From positions 295,839 through 359,838 of the forward strand of contig NZ_NRSD01000002.1 of assembly GCF_016583985.1 (NCBI RefSeq): a DNA stretch of 64,000 nt, in the 5' to 3' direction. Below are positions 62,914 to 64,000 of this stretch, piece by piece; within the stretch, counting starts at the first letter, position 1, and each line of letters opens with the position of its first letter. Origin of the DNA: Thiocapsa imhoffii. GTDB taxonomy: Bacteria; Pseudomonadota; Gammaproteobacteria; Chromatiales; Chromatiaceae. The notes under the pieces were generated by a model. The model ran no database searches. It had not been told where the DNA came from and saw only the letters and a program-made list of their open reading frames with translations. Position numbers and translations under genes: made by a program.

Positions 62914-63546
62914 ATGACGTCGGCGCGCACGCGTGCGCGTCTGATCCAGCGCTTGGCAGGGGCTGGCATCGAGCATCCGGAGGTTCTTGAAAGCATTGCG
63001 CGGTTGCCGCGTCACCTCTTCGTCGATGAGGCGTTGGCCAGTCGCGCTTATGAGGACTCGGCGCTGCCGATCGGTCACGGCCAGACCATTTCCCAACCCT
63101 ATACGGTGGCGCGGATGACGGCGGCCTTGATCGAGCGTGCGAAGCCCGACACCGTGTTGGAGATCGGGACCGGGTCCGGTTTCCAAACCGCCGTGTTGGC
63201 GGCGTTGGTGCGGCGGGTCTACAGCGTTGAACGCATCGCTTCGTTACTCGATCAAGCCGAGGACCGGCTGCGGCAACTCGCATTTCGCAATATCCGCTTC
63301 AAGCACGCCGACGGGGCGTTGGGCTGGCCGGAGTATGCGCCTTACGATGGCATTCTGGTGACGGCGGCGGCGCGTGGTGTCCCACGGCTGCTGGCCGAAC
63401 AACTGGCGCTCGGCGGAACGATGGTGCTGCCGATCGGTGAGCCCGATGCACAGGTTCTGGTGCGAGTGACGCGCCACGCCAAGGGCTATGAGCAAGATCT
63501 CCTGGAGTCAGTGAGTTTCGTGCCGCTGTTGTCTGGGGTGTCGTAG
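62914..63546 (+). CDS. pcm: Protein-L-isoaspartate O-methyltransferase
   Basis: A 210-residue methyltransferase that repairs isoaspartyl damage in aged proteins. It has RLPRHLFVDEALASRAYEDSALPIGHGQTISQPYTVARM, VLEIGTGSGFQTAVLA (SAM motif I), YDGILVTAAARGVP and LALGGTMVLPIG. The ATG at 62914 gives the typical MTSARTRARLIQRL start; the frame opens at 62863 inside surE. Operon with surE and nlpD. Confidence 0.95.
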   Translation: MTSARTRARLIQRLAGAGIEHPEVLESIARLPRHLFVDEALASRAYEDSALPIGHGQTISQPYTVARMTAALIERAKPDTVLEIGTGSGFQTAVLAALVRRVYSVERIASLLDQAEDRLRQLAFRNIRFKHADGALGWPEYAPYDGILVTAAARGVPRLLAEQLALGGTMVLPIGEPDAQVLVRVTRHAKGYEQDLLESVSFVPLLSGVS

Positions 63547-63557
63547 GAGTCGCGGGA

Positions 63558-64000
63558 ATGGGGTCGATGGAGATTCGAGCGCCGATGAGGATGTTCGCGC
63601 GCGGCGCCGACCAGGCGTGGCGCACGCCACAGCCGTCCGCGGGGCGACCGCGCAAGTGGTTCAGCGCCATCATCCTGGTGGGTGTGATCGCCCTGCTGGC
63701 GGGGTGTGCGTCGAAACATCCAGCCCCCGTCGGTGGTTGGGACTGGACGGGGCCGGTTCCGGATGGCTATTACCTCATTCGTCCGGGCGACACCCTGAGC
63801 GCCTTGGCGGCGCGCCGTGGCGTCAGTTTGCACACCCTGGCGCGGTGGAATGATTTGGACTCACCCGACCAGATCTATGCCGGTCGGCTGCTGCGGGTCC
63901 AGCCGCCCGATGGTTCGCCCCCGCCGGTGCCGGCGCGCACCACCTCGGCGGCGCGCGCGGGGGCGGTTGCCGCCACGCGGTCGTCCTCGCCAGCCCCAGC
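63558..64000 (+). CDS. nlpD: NlpD-like LysM lipoprotein, truncated by window end
   Basis: The first 147 codons are present. A hydrophobic segment (FSAIILVGVIALLAGC) ends in the lipobox LLAGC, so it is lipidated. A LysM domain then binds peptidoglycan: DGYYLIRPGDTLSALAARRGVSLHTLARWNDL, ending AGRLLRVQPP. A Pro/Ala-rich linker follows and the peptidase-M23-like domain would lie beyond the edge. AGGAG is eight bases before the ATG at 63558. NlpD activates the amidase AmiC during cell division. rpoS is expected next. Confidence 0.93.
   Translation, partial: MGSMEIRAPMRMFARGADQAWRTPQPSAGRPRKWFSAIILVGVIALLAGCASKHPAPVGGWDWTGPVPDGYYLIRPGDTLSALAARRGVSLHTLARWNDLDSPDQIYAGRLLRVQPPDGSPPPVPARTTSAARAGAVAATRSSSPAP

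Noticed and set aside
61940..63283. A 447-codon minus-strand frame across surE and pcm
   Set aside because: surE and pcm with their family motifs occupy the plus strand. The antisense product is low-complexity and has no family resemblance.

Overview
The window looks like chromosome from a GC-rich, sulfur-oxidising gammaproteobacterium, most plausibly a purple sulfur bacterium of the Chromatiaceae. The evidence is soxYZ, a cytochrome resembling the haem subunit of flavocytochrome c sulfide dehydrogenase, an SQR-family flavoprotein, a rhodanese, a SoxW-like thioredoxin, a blue-light (BLUF) c-di-GMP protein, and conserved gammaproteobacterial blocks: tgt-yajC-secD-secF, tesA/ybbA-ybbP, trmJ-cysE-iscR with divergent suhB, znuABC-zur and surE-pcm-nlpD. 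No rRNA, tRNA, CRISPR array, prophage or intact insertion sequence was seen. All assignments come from reading translated sequence; no database search was run.

Layout. 1-5.2 kb, minus strand: glycogen synthase with a very long Pro-rich tail, then a DUF2760-Hsp70 pair. 5.2-5.9 kb: a small DUF2934 protein and a candidate minus-strand small RNA. 5.9-12.3 kb, plus: msrA, a HAD phosphatase, tgt, yajC, secD, secF (tRNA modification and the Sec export motor). 12.4-14.7 kb, minus: rnk, an SQR-like flavoprotein, tesA. 14.7-24.6 kb, mainly plus: ybbA-like ATPase and its large permease, an FccA-like cytochrome, a MoxR ATPase with its VWA/metallopeptidase-like partner, a BepA-like M48 protease and soxYZ; a 65-residue unknown is on the minus strand.

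24.8-35.2 kb: LpxL-type acyltransferase, rhodanese, hscB, iscR, cysE, trmJ, suhB, a YbaK-type deacylase, a CarS-like membrane enzyme, a metallophosphoesterase, and a GH1 glycosidase coupled to a GT2 glycosyltransferase. The isc block is unusual: iscS, iscU, iscA, hscA and fdx are absent between and around iscR and hscB, and HscB has RPD where the J-domain HPD should be. 35.3-41.7 kb: a Uma2 nuclease-like protein, an exported amidohydrolase, the 1101-residue BLUF protein and rfaH. 42-46.6 kb: a zinc-homeostasis block (orphan ABC ATPase, ZrgA-like His-rich protein, Zur, ZnuB, ZnuC, ZnuA). 47-53.3 kb: dolichol/phytol-kinase-like protein, double-thioredoxin protein, lipoprotein, DUF2919, two MFS-type transporters and a methyltransferase. 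53.4-56.6 kb: two-subunit pyruvate carboxylase. 56.8-64 kb: fused SpmA/SpmB-type protein, a polytopic protein, a GH17-like protein with a large insertion, an Smr protein, and surE-pcm-nlpD running off the end.

The most interesting item is the protein at 37179-40484. It fuses a cytosolic AmiC/UrtA-like ligand-binding domain, PAS, a degenerate GGDEF (GADEF), an intact-looking EAL and a C-terminal BLUF photoreceptor, and a perfect tandem 14-bp repeat lies just upstream of its start codon. The small-RNA candidate at about 5545-5640, with a CU-rich anti-Shine-Dalgarno segment and a strong terminator, comes second.
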